Shown here piece after piece: positions 28,423 through 38,984 of a stretch of DNA of 64,000 bases; within the stretch, counting starts at the first letter, position 1; each line of letters opens with the position of its first letter. Source of the DNA: Polynucleobacter sp. MWH-Braz-FAM2G (GTDB lineage Bacteria > Pseudomonadota > Gammaproteobacteria > Burkholderiales > Burkholderiaceae); the NCBI RefSeq assembly GCF_018687635.1, contig NZ_CP061300.1, positions 682,001 to 746,000 of the forward strand. Reading direction: 5' to 3'. The position numbers were made by a program, and so were the translations under genes. Under the pieces are notes generated by a model, which saw nothing but the letters and a program-made list of their open reading frames with translations, searched no databases and had not been told where the DNA came from.

Positions 28423-29187
28423 ATGTCACACACTTTAGCTAAGCATTTCCTGATTGCATTCTTATCCGCATCTGTGATGTTGATTGTGGGATGCTCTGTG
28501 CCACGCACTAAGCCTGCTGGCGTAACTGATCGTACGGCTAGCTCTGTTGAGCCAACACCTGCCGGTTACTATCGGGTGAAAAAAGGCGATACCTTGGCTC
28601 GTATTGCTTTAGATAATGGACAAGCGCCAAGAGATGTCATTGCTTGGAATAAAGCCTCCAATCCAAACTTCAACCCAAATATTATTGAAGTAGGCGACTT
28701 AATTTTGATTAAGCCACCTGCAGGAAGCAAACCTGCAAAAGCGGCTGATAAGACACCAGTTGATAAGCCAACTACATCATCCACGCCATCAACTCCTGAG
28801 CCCGCTAAGACTGAGGTGGTGGCTGAGCCTGGCATTCGCTTGTCTTGGCCTGCCAAAGGCAAGGTTACCAGTGAATTTAGTGAAAGCAATAAAGGGATCG
28901 ATATTGCCGGCAAGGTGGGTGAACCTGTTCTGGCAGCTTCTGATGGCAAGGTGGTATACGCCGGTAATAGTCTGCGTGGTTATGGCAATCTGGTGATTGT
29001 GAAGCATGACAACACTTACCTTACTGCTTATGCACACAACAGCAAACTCTTGGTGAAAGAGGGTGATAGTGTTCGCAAAGGACAAAGAATCGCTGAGATG
29101 GGTGATACGGATACAACATCACCTAAGTTACATTTTGAACTACGTGTAAACGGTAAACCAGTCAATCCAACACCGTATTTACAGTAG
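28423..29187 (+). CDS. nlpD: NlpD-like LysM/M23 lipoprotein (amidase activator)
   Basis: 254 residues. Lipobox LIVGC (lipid-modified Cys about residue 24), one LysM peptidoglycan-binding domain (about 48-95, YYRVKKGDTLARIA), a Pro/Thr-rich linker and a C-terminal M23-type domain (about 150-254). The metal ligands are degraded: the usual H-x-G-x-D is NKGID and the usual HLH is KLH, so it is probably a catalytically inactive activator of cell-wall amidases, as NlpD is in E. coli. ATG 28423 chosen over TTG 28420. Confidence 0.92.
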   Translation: MSHTLAKHFLIAFLSASVMLIVGCSVPRTKPAGVTDRTASSVEPTPAGYYRVKKGDTLARIALDNGQAPRDVIAWNKASNPNFNPNIIEVGDLILIKPPAGSKPAKAADKTPVDKPTTSSTPSTPEPAKTEVVAEPGIRLSWPAKGKVTSEFSESNKGIDIAGKVGEPVLAASDGKVVYAGNSLRGYGNLVIVKHDNTYLTAYAHNSKLLVKEGDSVRKGQRIAEMGDTDTTSPKLHFELRVNGKPVNPTPYLQ

Positions 29188-29204
29188 TGTTGCAGTAAGC
29201 GCGT

Positions 29205-30026
29205 ATGGCCACTGTTCTCGTATTTGATATTGAAACAATTCCAGATGTCGCGGGCTTACGTCGTTTAGAAGATTTTCCGAATTCAATGAGCGATGCTGAG
29301 GTGGCAACTAAAGCCATGGCAGAGCGTGCGGAAAAGACGGGTAGTGAGTTTCTGCCCTTATTTCTGCAAAAGATTGTTGCCATCTCTTGTGTCATACGCA
29401 GAACCACAAAAGAAGGCTTGCCACAAATCAAAGTAGGTACATTAGGCTCCCCACAAGATGATGAGAAAGTGCTCATTCAGACCTTCTTTGATTTGATTGA
29501 AAAATACACACCACAACTGGTTTCTTGGAACGGTAGTGGTTTTGATTTACCAGTACTCCACTACCGTGCTCTAGCGAATCATGTGCAAGCACCACGTTAC
29601 TGGGAGATGGGTGAGAGCCAAGATTCTGATAGTCGTGAATTTAAGTGGAACAACTACATTAGTCGATATCACATGCGACATTTGGACATGATGGATCTGC
29701 TGGCTAAATTTAATGGGCGAGCCAATGCACCATTAGATGGTCTAGCTAAGCTCTGTGGTTTTCCGGGCAAGATGGGGATGGATGGCAGTCAAGTATGGCC
29801 TGCATACCAAGATGGCAAGATTAATGACATTCGTCGGTACTGTGAAACCGATGTGGTGAATACTTATCTGATGTACTGCCGTTTTCAATTACTGCGTGGT
29901 GGCTTTTCTTATGAAGAGTATCAGGAAGAAATCGAATTTGTTAAAGCGTATCTAGAAAAAGAAGCCAAAGAGCCTAACGGTGCTCAGTGGCAAGAATATC
30001 TGCAAGGTTTTGCACCAGATGCGTAG
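29205..30026 (+). CDS. PolB-type 3'-5' exonuclease-related protein
   Basis: 273-residue predicted DEDD exonuclease of the family related to the proofreading domain of DNA polymerase B. Motif I VFDIETIPD (acidic pair near residues 7-9), motif II SWNGSGFDLPVLHYRA, and motif III region DIRRYCETDVVNTYLMY. No polymerase domain follows, so it acts alone or with a partner. It takes the position after nlpD where rpoS often lies in related bacteria. It overlaps rlmD by eight bases. Confidence 0.85.
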   Translation: MATVLVFDIETIPDVAGLRRLEDFPNSMSDAEVATKAMAERAEKTGSEFLPLFLQKIVAISCVIRRTTKEGLPQIKVGTLGSPQDDEKVLIQTFFDLIEKYTPQLVSWNGSGFDLPVLHYRALANHVQAPRYWEMGESQDSDSREFKWNNYISRYHMRHLDMMDLLAKFNGRANAPLDGLAKLCGFPGKMGMDGSQVWPAYQDGKINDIRRYCETDVVNTYLMYCRFQLLRGGFSYEEYQEEIEFVKAYLEKEAKEPNGAQWQEYLQGFAPDA

Positions 30027-31455
30027 AGGGGATAAGCCAGTCAATATTGAGGTGGCTGAGCCAATCAAAGTTGAAGCTTTAGATTTGGACGCCCAAGGAA
30101 TTGCTCGCTTAACTTCAAATGCAGAAGAGTTAGAGCAAGGCCAAAGCGGTAAAGTCATTTTCATCAAAGGTGCGCTTCCAACTGAGACGGTGACCTATAC
30201 CATTACTAGTGATAAAGCTCGCTTTAGTAAAGCCAAGGTACGCGAGATATTGAAGCCCGCAGTCTTTAGGGCGGATCCAAAATGCAAAGCCTTTGGTGTC
30301 TGCGGTGGTTGCACGATGCAGCACCTAGATATACGTGCGCAAGTGGCTATGAAGCAGCGCGTACTGGAAGACGACTTGCAGCATATTGCTAAAGTAAAGC
30401 CAGAAGAAATTCTGCGACCGATGGGCGGCCCAACCTGGGAATATCGACATCGTGCGCGTTTAAGCGCAGTAAATCGCTCTATTAAAAAAGGTACTGTATT
30501 AATTGGTTTTCATGAGGGTAAAAGTGGTTATGTAGCTGACATGCTCGCCTGCGAGATTTTGCCCAAGCATGTATCTGATTTGTTACCAGAGATGCGCTCA
30601 TTGGTGATGGGTTTATCGATCATCGATCGCATGCCGCAAATTGAAATCGCTGTCGGTGAGCCAGAGGATGCGCAATCCGAAGATCCTCGAAAATCAAAAC
30701 CCGTTACGGCTTTGGTATTTCGCAATCTTCAACCCTTAAGCAAAGAAGATGAGAGGCTCATGCGTGATTTTGCGGATCGTCATCATGTTTGGATTTGGCT
30801 CCAGCCTAAAGGTATAGAGACAGTAGCGCCTTTTTATCCTGAGACAGGCAAGCTTTGTTATCGCTTGCCTGAGTTTGAGATTGAGATGCCCTTTAAACCA
30901 GCTGATTTCACGCAGGTAAATCACATGATGAATCGCGCGTTAGTGAGTAGGGCGATTCGCTTGCTAGAAGTTAAGCCGACTGATCGTGTGCTTGATCTAT
31001 TTTGTGGCATCGGTAATTTCACATTACCGCTTGCACGAAAAGCAAAACAAGTTTTAGGTATTGAAGGTTTGGAGAGTCTGACAACTAGAGCAAAAGCAAA
31101 TGCTATTCACAATGGTTTGGTTGATAAAGCAAGCTTTATGCAAAGTGATTTGTTTGAAGTAACAACAGAGACGATTGCATCCTGGGGAAAAGCAGAGCGT
31201 TGGTTAATGGATCCGCCGCGTGAAGGCGCTATGGAGATTTGTAAATCACTTGCGCAATTGCATTTACAGCAAAGCAATGTACTTCCAGAACGCATCGTTT
31301 ATGTCTCTTGTAATCCCAAAACTTTAGCTCGCGATGTCGAAATCTTGTGTCATCAGGCAGGCTACATATTGAGTAGCGCAGGAATTATCAATATGTTTCC
31401 GCATACCTCCCATGTTGAGTCGATTGCGGTCTTTAATCGCCTCCCAAATCCCTGA
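30019..31455 (+). CDS. rlmD: 23S rRNA (uracil-1939-C5)-methyltransferase RlmD
   Basis: 478 residues. TRAM-like OB domain first (VEALDLDAQGIARL), then the iron-sulfur cluster CKAFGVCGGC (Cys-x5-Cys-x2-Cys) with a fourth Cys in DMLACEIL, SAM motif LDLFCGIGNFTLPLA, and nucleophile Cys in VYVSCNPKTLARD. Start at ATG 30019, eight bases inside the previous gene, gives the correct N-terminus; an upstream frame from 29980 is rejected. Co-translated with the exonuclease gene. Confidence 0.93.
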   Translation: MRRGDKPVNIEVAEPIKVEALDLDAQGIARLTSNAEELEQGQSGKVIFIKGALPTETVTYTITSDKARFSKAKVREILKPAVFRADPKCKAFGVCGGCTMQHLDIRAQVAMKQRVLEDDLQHIAKVKPEEILRPMGGPTWEYRHRARLSAVNRSIKKGTVLIGFHEGKSGYVADMLACEILPKHVSDLLPEMRSLVMGLSIIDRMPQIEIAVGEPEDAQSEDPRKSKPVTALVFRNLQPLSKEDERLMRDFADRHHVWIWLQPKGIETVAPFYPETGKLCYRLPEFEIEMPFKPADFTQVNHMMNRALVSRAIRLLEVKPTDRVLDLFCGIGNFTLPLARKAKQVLGIEGLESLTTRAKANAIHNGLVDKASFMQSDLFEVTTETIASWGKAERWLMDPPREGAMEICKSLAQLHLQQSNVLPERIVYVSCNPKTLARDVEILCHQAGYILSSAGIINMFPHTSHVESIAVFNRLPNP

Positions 31456-31479
31456 TTTACATCAACTTTTGGTGAATTT

Positions 31480-31500
31480 TGCCCTCAATTTGGGCATTTA
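31480..31500 (+). terminator. weak terminator-like hairpin after rlmD
   Basis: TGCCC-TCAATTT-GGGCA followed by TTTA, beginning 25 bases after the rlmD stop. A five-pair stem and a short T-run make it a poor to moderate terminator. Confidence 0.3.
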
Positions 31501-31605
31501 GCCTATTTGCGGTGCAAAAGCCATTATTAGCAGTCTTATATAAGAGTAGATTGGAATCGTGCAGTGAAGTAATGCTGTTAACGATGTGAATTACTGGAGA
31601 GCATC

Positions 31606-31686
31606 ATGAGAGCCTCGGATAGCTTTGCGATCTTATTAATCTTGATTGCACTGTCTTATGCGGTAAGCATGTTTGTAGCGAACTAA
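31606..31686 (+). CDS. 26-residue hydrophobic microprotein
   Basis: ATG 31606 to TAA 31684-31686 encodes 26 residues: a short polar start (MRASDSF), then one hydrophobic helix (AILLILIALSYAVSMFV) and AN at the end. TGGAGA at 31595-31600 gives a plausible ribosome binding site. It sits in a 350-bp gap between rlmD and the minus-strand Bax-inhibitor gene, between two hairpins. No family recognised. A clean TM peptide with a ribosome binding site makes chance less likely, but not excluded. Confidence 0.45.
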   Translation: MRASDSFAILLILIALSYAVSMFVAN

Positions 31687-31729
31687 TTTTTAAAAGTTCA
31701 GTTTTACAAACAGGCGATTGGTAAGCGGT

Positions 31730-31755
31730 AAATAAAAAGGCGCCCGCAGGCGCCT
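31730..31755 (-). terminator. rho-independent terminator for the Bax-inhibitor-1 family gene
   Basis: On the minus strand, AGGCGCC-TGCG-GGCGCCT followed by TTTTTATT, located about 50 bases past the stop of the 31807-32508 gene. A perfect 7-bp GC-rich stem and T-run make this the clearest terminator in the region. Confidence 0.85.
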
Positions 31756-31806
31756 GATGAGAACAACACACTCAAATTCTCAAAGTGTTGAAGTTAAGGT
31801 TAACGC

Positions 31807-32508
31807 TTAATCTCTGTCGCCACCGAAAATGCCCAAAAGAGCAAGTAAGTTGGTGAAGACGTTATAAACGTCTAAGTAGATAGCTAGTGTAGCCATGATG
31901 TAGTTGGTTTCGCCACCGTTAATCACACGCTGGACATCAACCAAGATAAAGGCTGAGAAGATAGCAATCGCTAGAACCATCACAGTCAACATCAAAGCGG
32001 GTAACTGCAACCAGATATTTGCAAGAGAGGCAACGATCAAGAGCAATACGCCGACCATTAACCATTTACCCATGCCAGCAAAATCGCTCTTGCTTACAGT
32101 GGCAATAGTAGCCATGGTTGCAAAGATCGCAGCTGTTCCACCAAAGGACAACATGATGAGGGTAGCGCCGTTGCTGTAGCTGTTGAGCGTGAAGCCAATT
32201 AGGCGGGACATCATGATGCCCATGAAGAAGGTAAAGCCTAGGAGTAGGAGAACACCTACGCCAGAGTCTTTATTCTTTTCGATGGCCCAGAAGAAGCCAA
32301 AGGCAACTGCCATGAATACTAAAAAGCCAATAAATGGGCTACCTGCGAACAGGTTGAGACCCATAGCAACTCCTAGCCAAGCTCCAATGACTGTTGGAAC
32401 CATAGATAGTGCTAATAGGGCATAGGTATTCCTGAGTACGCGGTTACGTACCTGGATATTGCTAATTGAGCCGGTTTGGCCAAAGCCGTAAGAGTTCAGA
32501 TCACTCAT
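31807..32508 (-). CDS. Bax inhibitor-1 / YccA family membrane protein
   Basis: 233-residue inner-membrane protein with seven hydrophobic helices and the family's C-terminal Asp-rich segment (about YLDVYNVFTNLLALLGIFGGDRD). In E. coli YccA members interact with the FtsH protease; HflKC, which modulate FtsH, are encoded later in this window, but that link is family knowledge, not seen here. ATG 32508 has AAGGAG upstream; the longer frame to 32547 lacks one. Confidence 0.92.
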   Translation of the reverse strand: MSDLNSYGFGQTGSISNIQVRNRVLRNTYALLALSMVPTVIGAWLGVAMGLNLFAGSPFIGFLVFMAVAFGFFWAIEKNKDSGVGVLLLLGFTFFMGIMMSRLIGFTLNSYSNGATLIMLSFGGTAAIFATMATIATVSKSDFAGMGKWLMVGVLLLIVASLANIWLQLPALMLTVMVLAIAIFSAFILVDVQRVINGGETNYIMATLAIYLDVYNVFTNLLALLGIFGGDRD

Positions 32509-32687
32509 ATTGACTCCTTCTTTTTCATAGTTGTTACAAGAGCCCATGAAGGGCTGTTGACATTAAGTATAGACAAAAGGCTCAAATTTCAAGTCCCCAC
32601 AGAAAAGACCTACAAATTAAGGGCTTATGCCCTGTAAATTCAATGGCTTAGCCCTACTTATATAGGGGTAAATACGGTCGGGCAATG

Positions 32688-32693
32688 TATAAT
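32688..32693 (+). promoter_or_regulatory. -10 box candidate for ndk
   Basis: TATAAT preceded by TG, about 90 bases before the ndk start. The corresponding -35 region (GGGGTA area) is weak, so this may depend on the TG contact or be fortuitous. Confidence 0.4.
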
Positions 32694-32780
32694 TCGGGGG
32701 TCGTTGAGCTAGGTGGGGCTAATTAGCCTGATTTAGAGTCTAGTCAACAAATACCTTTGAAATCACTATTGGAGTCTTGC

Positions 32781-33206
32781 ATGGCAATTGAACGCACCCT
32801 TTCTATTATCAAACCTGATGCTGTCGCAAAAAACGTCATCGGCAAAATCTATGACCGTTTTGAATCAGCTGGTTTGAAGATTGTTGCTTCCAAAATGGCG
32901 CATTTGTCACAGAATGAAGCTGAGCAGTTTTATGGCGTTCACAAAGATCGTCCTTTCTTCAAAGACTTGGTGAGCTTCATGATCTCTGGTCCTGTCATGA
33001 TTCAAGTGCTAGAAGGCGAAGGCGCTATTGCTAAGAACCGTGATTTGATGGGCGCTACCGATCCTAAGAAAGCAGACAAAGGCACAATCCGCGCAGACTT
33101 TGCTGAGAGCATCGATGCAAACGCTGTTCATGGTTCTGACGCACCTGAAACAGCAGCTGTGGAAGTTGCTTTCTTCTTCCCTGGTATGAATGTTTTCAAT
33201 CGTTAA
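32781..33206 (+). CDS. ndk: nucleoside diphosphate kinase
   Basis: 141-residue enzyme that balances NTP pools by phosphate transfer through a histidine. [12 protein letters not shown] at the start, the catalytic His in [13 protein letters not shown], and [13 protein letters not shown] for the nucleotide site. ATG 32781 after GGAG at 32771-32774 gives the exact family N-terminus; a start at 32757 is rejected. First gene of the long ndk-to-purA cluster. Confidence 0.97.
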   Translation: MAIERTLSIIKPDAVAKNVIGKIYDRFESAGLKIVASKMAHLSQNEAEQFYGVHKDRPFFKDLVSFMISGPVMIQVLEGEGAIAKNRDLMGATDPKKADKGTIRADFAESIDANAVHGSDAPETAAVEVAFFFPGMNVFNR

Positions 33207-33247
33207 TCACTGATTAATTGATTAGCTAACTTTTATAAGTAGGCGCA

Positions 33248-34456
33248 TTGACCTCCCCGCGCGTAAATCTCTTAGATTTTGACGCTGACCAAATGGCGGC
33301 GTATGTCGCGGGGTTGAATGAAAAGCCCTTTAGGGCAAAGCAACTCATGCAGTGGATACATCAACGCGGTGTATCAAACATTAATGACATGAGTGATTTA
33401 GCAAAAAGCTTTAGAGCTACCTTGCTAGACAAAGCAGAAGTACTTTCTCTTCCTATTATTAAAGATGAGCACGCCGCAGACGGAACCCGTAAGTGGTTGC
33501 TGGATGTAGGCGCTGGTAATGCGGTTGAATCCGTATTTATTCCTGAGGATGATCGAGGCACCTTGTGCATCTCCTCTCAGGCAGGTTGCGCAGTCAATTG
33601 CCGTTTTTGCTCCACCGGGCATCAAGGGTTCTCGCGCAATCTCACTTCTGGTGAAATCATCGGACAACTCTGGTTTGCTGAACATCTTTTACGCAACGAT
33701 CCTGAAGCAGTTCGCAGAATCGAAAAATACCCAACGCCTGGTTGGGAACATACTGGTCGCGTCATTTCTAATGTAGTGATGATGGGGATGGGCGAGCCAC
33801 TGCTCAACTATGACAATGTGGTTTCGGCATTACGCTTGATGTTAGACGATAGGGCATACGGTTTATCGCGTCGTCGCGTCACAGTTTCGACATCGGGTGT
33901 TGTGCCCATGATTGATCGTTTAGCTCAAGACTGCCCAGTTGCACTAGCAGTTTCATTGCATGCTCCTAATGACGCATTACGTGATCAATTAGTACCCCTC
34001 AATCAAAAGTATCCCCTCCGTGAATTGCTGGACGCTTGTGAGCGTTACTTGCCATTTGCCCCAAGAGATTTTTTAACTTTTGAATATTGCATGCTTGATG
34101 GCGTCAATGATTCTGATATTCAAGCTAAAGAATTGGTGCGCTTATTGAAAAACATCAAGTGCAAAATTAATCTAATTCCGTTTAATCCCTTCCCAGAGTC
34201 TGGTCTGAAAAGATCCTCTGCTCAGCGCGTGAATACTTTCGCTGGCATTTTGTTAGATGCAGGAATGGTAGCAACTGTACGTAAGACCCGTGGCGATGAT
34301 ATTGCGGCTGCTTGTGGTCAGTTGGCAGGAGATGTAGTAGATCGCACCCGAGTTCGTGAGCGCGCTGTCCACAGCGCTGAGATTGAAATCACTGAAGTGG
34401 AATCAGATACGCATTCCAATGAGCAGCCAATCGAATGGCTCAAAAAATTAAATTAA
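33248..34456 (+). CDS. rlmN: dual-specificity rRNA/tRNA adenine-C2 methyltransferase RlmN
   Basis: Radical-SAM enzyme that methylates A2503 of 23S rRNA and A37 of some tRNAs, 402 residues from a TTG start. The 4Fe-4S motif C-x3-C-x2-C is in [29 protein letters not shown] binds SAM. The resolving cysteine is in [10 protein letters not shown] 20-residue acidic tail after the core is not essential in the family. It follows ndk by 41 bp. Confidence 0.94.
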   Translation: MTSPRVNLLDFDADQMAAYVAGLNEKPFRAKQLMQWIHQRGVSNINDMSDLAKSFRATLLDKAEVLSLPIIKDEHAADGTRKWLLDVGAGNAVESVFIPEDDRGTLCISSQAGCAVNCRFCSTGHQGFSRNLTSGEIIGQLWFAEHLLRNDPEAVRRIEKYPTPGWEHTGRVISNVVMMGMGEPLLNYDNVVSALRLMLDDRAYGLSRRRVTVSTSGVVPMIDRLAQDCPVALAVSLHAPNDALRDQLVPLNQKYPLRELLDACERYLPFAPRDFLTFEYCMLDGVNDSDIQAKELVRLLKNIKCKINLIPFNPFPESGLKRSSAQRVNTFAGILLDAGMVATVRKTRGDDIAAACGQLAGDVVDRTRVRERAVHSAEIEITEVESDTHSNEQPIEWLKKLN

Positions 34457-34483
34457 TCATTCGATCCAAATTATCAGATCACA

Positions 34484-35752
34484 ATGAGTTCACCTAATTC
34501 TTTACCTCCATTACCATTGGGTCCATCACCCAAGAGAAAGACGCGTCAAGCATCAGTTGTCTGGAAAACGAACATCATTACTGTTGGTGGTGATGCGCCA
34601 GTGCGCGTTCAGTCTATGACCAATACCGATACTGCTGATGCAGTTGGTACCGCCATTCAGGTAAAAGAGTTGGCCCGCGCTGGTTCGGAGATGGTACGCA
34701 TTACGGTGAACACTCCTGAAGCAGCAGCAGCGGTTCCTTATATTCGTGAACAGTTAGACAAGATGGATGTCTTAGTACCTCTGATTGGCGACTTTCATTA
34801 CAACGGTCACACTTTATTAAATGATTTTCCGGAGTGCGCTAAAGCACTCTCGAAGTACCGGATCAATCCAGGTAATGTGGGTAAAGGCGCTAAGCGTGAT
34901 CCTCAATTTGCCCAAATGATTGAGGCGGCTTGCAAATACGATAAGCCTATTCGCATTGGTGTGAACTGGGGAAGTCTAGATCAGGACTTGTTAGCCTCCA
35001 TCATGGATAGCAATGCCGCCCTAGCGGTTCCAAAAACTGCACAAGAAGTGATGATTGAGGCGTTAATTCAGTCGGCATTACAGTCTGCGGAAAAAGCTGT
35101 AGAGCTGGGTATGAATCCCAATCAAATTTTGCTCTCTTGCAAAGTTAGCAATGTTCAGGATTTAGTTGCCGTATACCGCGATCTTTCACGCCGTTCAGAT
35201 TATCCATTGCATCTTGGCTTAACCGAAGCGGGCATGGGCAGTAAAGGCATCGTGTCCTCAACGGCTGCTATGAGTATTTTGTTGCAAGAGGGTATTGGCG
35301 ATACGATTCGTGTTTCATTGACGCCAGATCCAGGCGCTCCACGCGAAAACGAAGTGATAGTCGCTCAAGAGATATTGCAAACCATGGGTTTACGCAACTT
35401 CACGCCGATGGTGATTGCTTGCCCTGGCTGCGGCAGAACAACGAGTACGACATTCCAAGAGTTGGCTGCCAATATTCAGTCTTACTTACGTCAACAAATG
35501 CCAGTTTGGAAGAAAACCCACCCTGGGGTCGAGAATATGAATGTTGCTGTGATGGGATGTATCGTGAATGGCCCAGGTGAGAGCAAGCATGCCAATATTG
35601 GTATTTCTTTGCCAGGAACAGGTGAAACTCCTGCGGCGCCAGTATTTGTAGATGGAGTGAAGGTAAAAACCTTGCGTGGTGAGAGAATTGCTGAAGAGTT
35701 TCAGGTGATTGTTGATGAGTACGTTAAACAAAATTACGCAGCTAAGGTATAG
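34484..35752 (+). CDS. ispG: 4-hydroxy-3-methylbut-2-enyl diphosphate synthase
   Basis: MEP-pathway iron-sulfur enzyme making HMBPP for isoprenoids, 422 residues. TIM-barrel start [13 protein letters not shown], and 4Fe-4S cysteines in CPGCGRTT and [10 protein letters not shown]. The gene lies directly after rlmN (27-bp gap); the pilF-like and rodZ-like genes often between them in other betaproteobacteria are absent. Confidence 0.95.
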   Translation: MSSPNSLPPLPLGPSPKRKTRQASVVWKTNIITVGGDAPVRVQSMTNTDTADAVGTAIQVKELARAGSEMVRITVNTPEAAAAVPYIREQLDKMDVLVPLIGDFHYNGHTLLNDFPECAKALSKYRINPGNVGKGAKRDPQFAQMIEAACKYDKPIRIGVNWGSLDQDLLASIMDSNAALAVPKTAQEVMIEALIQSALQSAEKAVELGMNPNQILLSCKVSNVQDLVAVYRDLSRRSDYPLHLGLTEAGMGSKGIVSSTAAMSILLQEGIGDTIRVSLTPDPGAPRENEVIVAQEILQTMGLRNFTPMVIACPGCGRTTSTTFQELAANIQSYLRQQMPVWKKTHPGVENMNVAVMGCIVNGPGESKHANIGISLPGTGETPAAPVFVDGVKVKTLRGERIAEEFQVIVDEYVKQNYAAKV

Positions 35753-35790
35753 ATAGATTTAAGTAAAGCAATTGCAAAACAATAATAAAA

Positions 35791-37131
35791 ATGACTGAAC
35801 AAAGTAAAGACTCGAAAGCGCCAACAGCGCAAGCTAAGATTCAAAAAATCAATGGCGTGCGTGGCATGAATGATTTATTGCCAGCTGATGCTGCGCAGTG
35901 GGCTCATCTTGAGCATGTATTGCGTGATCTCACCCGCGCTTATGGTTACGAGTTTTTGAGAACACCGATTGTTGAGGCAACTGCTGTTTTTCAGCGTGGT
36001 ATTGGCGAAGTGACGGATATCGTTGAAAAAGAGATGTATTCATTTGAAGATCGCCTAAATGGCGAGCAGCTCACTTTACGTCCTGAAGGTACAGCTGCAC
36101 TGGTGCGTTCTGTCATCGAAAATAATTTGCTTTACGAAGGGCCTAAACGTCTTTGGTACACGGGGCCTATGTTCCGTCACGAACGTCCACAACGTGGCCG
36201 TTATCGTCAATTTCATCAGTTTGGTATCGAGGCTCTCGGATTTGCGGGACCCGATATCGATGCGGAAATTATTCTGATGGGTCAACGCTTGTGGGACGAG
36301 TTGGGTCTAAAGGGCGTGCGTTTAGAAATTAATTCTTTAGGTCAGGCCCCAGAACGTGCCCAGCATCGTGCTGCTCTCGTTACTTATTTTGAACAACATC
36401 AAGATCAGTTGGACGAAGATTCAAAACGTCGCCTGATTAGTAATCCATTGCGGATCCTAGATTCTAAAAATCCAGAGATGCAAGCCCTGATTGAAGGCGC
36501 GCCAAAGTTATTGGATTTCTTGGGCGAAGAATCACTCAAGCACTTCAATGCTGTACAAGCGATTCTCAAAGCCAATAACATTCCCTGCAAAATTAATCCC
36601 CGTTTAGTACGCGGCTTGGATTATTACAACCTTACGGTATTTGAATGGGTGACGGAAGAATTGGGTGCACAGGGCACTATTGCTGGTGGTGGACGTTATG
36701 ATCCTTTAATCGAGCGCATGGGTGGTAAGGCGGCTCCAGCCTGTGGTTGGGCTATGGGTATGGAGCGTGTTCTCGAGTTGATGAAAGTATCCGGGTCTCT
36801 TCCAGAAGCACAATCCCTCTGCGATATCTTTGTATTACATCAAGGTGGCGAGACTTTGACAACCGCGATGATTGTTGCAGAGCGCTTACGCAGTGCTGGA
36901 ATCGATACCATACTGTTTTGCCCTCCAGATGGCCAGTCTGCCAGCTTTAAGTCTCAAATGAAGAAGGCGGATGCGAGTGGGGCGGCCTTTGCAGTCATTA
37001 TTGGTCCTGATGAATTGGCTAAGAATGAGGCGCAACTCAAGGACTTACGTGGCACAGGTGAGCAAAAGGCCGTTCCTTTAGATGGCGTTTTGGAGGCTGC
37101 AATTGATGCTCTAGTGGGCTCCTCCGAATAG
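35791..37131 (+). CDS. hisS: histidyl-tRNA synthetase
   Basis: Class II synthetase charging tRNA-His, 446 residues. Motif 1 region near [13 protein letters not shown], motif 2 [19 protein letters not shown], and histidine-specific [15 protein letters not shown] and [14 protein letters not shown]-terminal anticodon-binding domain after about residue 330. Same strand and close spacing to ispG (38 bp) and yfgM (48 bp). Confidence 0.96.
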   Translation: MTEQSKDSKAPTAQAKIQKINGVRGMNDLLPADAAQWAHLEHVLRDLTRAYGYEFLRTPIVEATAVFQRGIGEVTDIVEKEMYSFEDRLNGEQLTLRPEGTAALVRSVIENNLLYEGPKRLWYTGPMFRHERPQRGRYRQFHQFGIEALGFAGPDIDAEIILMGQRLWDELGLKGVRLEINSLGQAPERAQHRAALVTYFEQHQDQLDEDSKRRLISNPLRILDSKNPEMQALIEGAPKLLDFLGEESLKHFNAVQAILKANNIPCKINPRLVRGLDYYNLTVFEWVTEELGAQGTIAGGGRYDPLIERMGGKAAPACGWAMGMERVLELMKVSGSLPEAQSLCDIFVLHQGGETLTTAMIVAERLRSAGIDTILFCPPDGQSASFKSQMKKADASGAAFAVIIGPDELAKNEAQLKDLRGTGEQKAVPLDGVLEAAIDALVGSSE

Positions 37132-37179
37132 AATTAGATTAATACCTTAAAAATTACCGATAAATCAGTTTGGATTGAT

Positions 37180-37839
37180 ATGCCTTTAGATCTAGAAGAA
37201 CAAGAACAATTAGACCAACTCAAAGCGTTTTGGCAGAAGTATCGCAATCTCATTACTGGGGTAGTCACTGCGGTTTTATTTACTTATGCGGCCTACAGTG
37301 GTTATCAGTGGTGGCGGAATAGCCAAGCCCTTGAAGCCTCTAAGCTGTATGAAACTATGGTGGGCGCTATTGCCAAGGGTGACAAAGATCAAACTTTGCA
37401 GGCAGCAAACGATTTGCAAAAAGACTTTAAGCGCACTCCTTATTCTGCGATGGCTAGTCTAATCGCTGCGCGCATTGCTGCAGATGCGGGCGATAGCGCA
37501 AAAGCATTGGATTATTTACGTTGGGCTGCAAATAATGCTTCTAATGACGGTTACCTCGCATTAGCGAAACTACGTTTAGTTTCTTTATTGATTGAGCAGG
37601 GTGGCGAAAAAGAATTTGCTGAAGCGGATCAAATTCTGAATGAGAAACCGATTGTTGGCTTTGAAGCCCTGTGGCTTGAGCGTCGTGGTGATTGGTATTT
37701 GGCACAAAAGAAAAACGAACAGGCTAAGCAAAGTTATCAAGATGCTTGGAAAAAATTAGACCAAGCAAAAGAATTTCCTGAAGAGGCGCGTCGTCTCTTG
37801 AAGGTTAAATTGGATGCTGTAGGGGGAGTTACTCAGTGA
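37180..37839 (+). CDS. YfgM-like TPR membrane protein
   Basis: 219-residue inner-membrane protein with a short acidic cytoplasmic N-terminus (LDLEEQEQLDQLKAFWQKY), one TM helix (about 22-43) and a periplasmic TPR-type body. This matches the YfgM/DUF2133 family between hisS and bamB; in E. coli YfgM associates with the SecYEG translocon and periplasmic chaperones. Its stop overlaps the bamB start by one base (TGATG). Confidence 0.88.
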   Translation: MPLDLEEQEQLDQLKAFWQKYRNLITGVVTAVLFTYAAYSGYQWWRNSQALEASKLYETMVGAIAKGDKDQTLQAANDLQKDFKRTPYSAMASLIAARIAADAGDSAKALDYLRWAANNASNDGYLALAKLRLVSLLIEQGGEKEFAEADQILNEKPIVGFEALWLERRGDWYLAQKKNEQAKQSYQDAWKKLDQAKEFPEEARRLLKVKLDAVGGVTQ

Positions 37840-38984
37840 TGAGAAAACAGATGAAGCGTTTAGGCGTTGCTTTGGCATTGGGTTCCATCGTCATTGTTTT
37901 AACCGCATGCGGTGGGGGTTCAAGGGTTAAAAAGCCAGCTGAATTGGCGCCAGTGACTAATCAGTTTGATTTGCAGCCTGTTTGGTCCACTAGTGTGGGC
38001 TCATCGGAGTCTTTTAATTTTCATCCCATCGTTGCTGGCGACGCAGTCTATGCTGCTTCGCATAGCGGCAATCTTGTAAAAATTGATTTAGCAACTGGCA
38101 ATAAAGTCTGGTCTGTTTCGGTTCCTGAGCGTTTAGCAATTGGACCAGGATCTGATGGCAGAACCACTGTTGCTGTGAGTACCAAAGGTATGGTGTATGC
38201 CTATGACGATACTGGCAAGAAAATTTGGAATGTCAGTGTGGGTAGTGAAGTATTGAGTGAACCAGTAGTTGCTGCTGGTGTGGTAATTGTGCGCGCCCTC
38301 GACAATCGCTTTATTGGTCTTGATGCCGCTACTGGCGCACGTAAGTGGACTTATCAGCGTCAGCAGTCTGCTTTGTCGTTGCGCGTGGGTTACGGCATGT
38401 TGCCAATTAATAATGAAGTAATCGTTACTGGATTTACTGGCGGACGTTTTGGCATGATCGCGATTGCTAACGGTGGTTTAATTTGGGAAACCCCAGTATC
38501 TTTTCCAAAGGGTTTCTCAGAGATTGAACGTTTGAATGATGTCACTGCCAGACCAAGTATCGAAGGTGAAATTATCTGCGCAGTTTCTTATCAAGGGCGC
38601 ATTGGTTGCGGTCAAGCACGTACCGGCAACCTATTGTGGTTTAAGGATTACTCAAGCTACACCGGCACAGCACAAAGCTCTGATATGGTTTTCTCCGCGA
38701 ACGAAAAATCTTATGTGACCGCCTTTGCTACTAAAGACGGAACGCAGGTTTGGGAAAATACTCAGCTGACTTATCGCGATGTCGGGGAGCCTCTCGCAGT
38801 AGGTCGAGTATTGTTGCTCGGTGATGCTCAAGGTTATATTCATGCATTCTCACAGGCGAACGGCGATTTGGTTGCACGTATTCGTCATGACAGTAGTCCA
38901 ATCTCGGCTGCTCCCATTGCGGTAGGCGGCCTCATCTTGGTTCAGTCCCAAGGTGGAAAACTAGCGGCGTACAGTCCAAAATGA
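37839..38984 (+). CDS. bamB: outer-membrane assembly lipoprotein BamB
   Basis: 381-residue lipoprotein of the Bam beta-barrel insertion machine. Lipobox VLTAC (lipid-modified Cys about residue 24), then a PQQ-like eight-bladed propeller with [34 protein letters not shown] and WENTQLTY as repeat marks. ATG 37839 overlaps the yfgM stop; the GTG at 37836 is less likely. Its end overlaps der by four bases. Confidence 0.95.
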   Translation: MRKQMKRLGVALALGSIVIVLTACGGGSRVKKPAELAPVTNQFDLQPVWSTSVGSSESFNFHPIVAGDAVYAASHSGNLVKIDLATGNKVWSVSVPERLAIGPGSDGRTTVAVSTKGMVYAYDDTGKKIWNVSVGSEVLSEPVVAAGVVIVRALDNRFIGLDAATGARKWTYQRQQSALSLRVGYGMLPINNEVIVTGFTGGRFGMIAIANGGLIWETPVSFPKGFSEIERLNDVTARPSIEGEIICAVSYQGRIGCGQARTGNLLWFKDYSSYTGTAQSSDMVFSANEKSYVTAFATKDGTQVWENTQLTYRDVGEPLAVGRVLLLGDAQGYIHAFSQANGDLVARIRHDSSPISAAPIAVGGLILVQSQGGKLAAYSPK

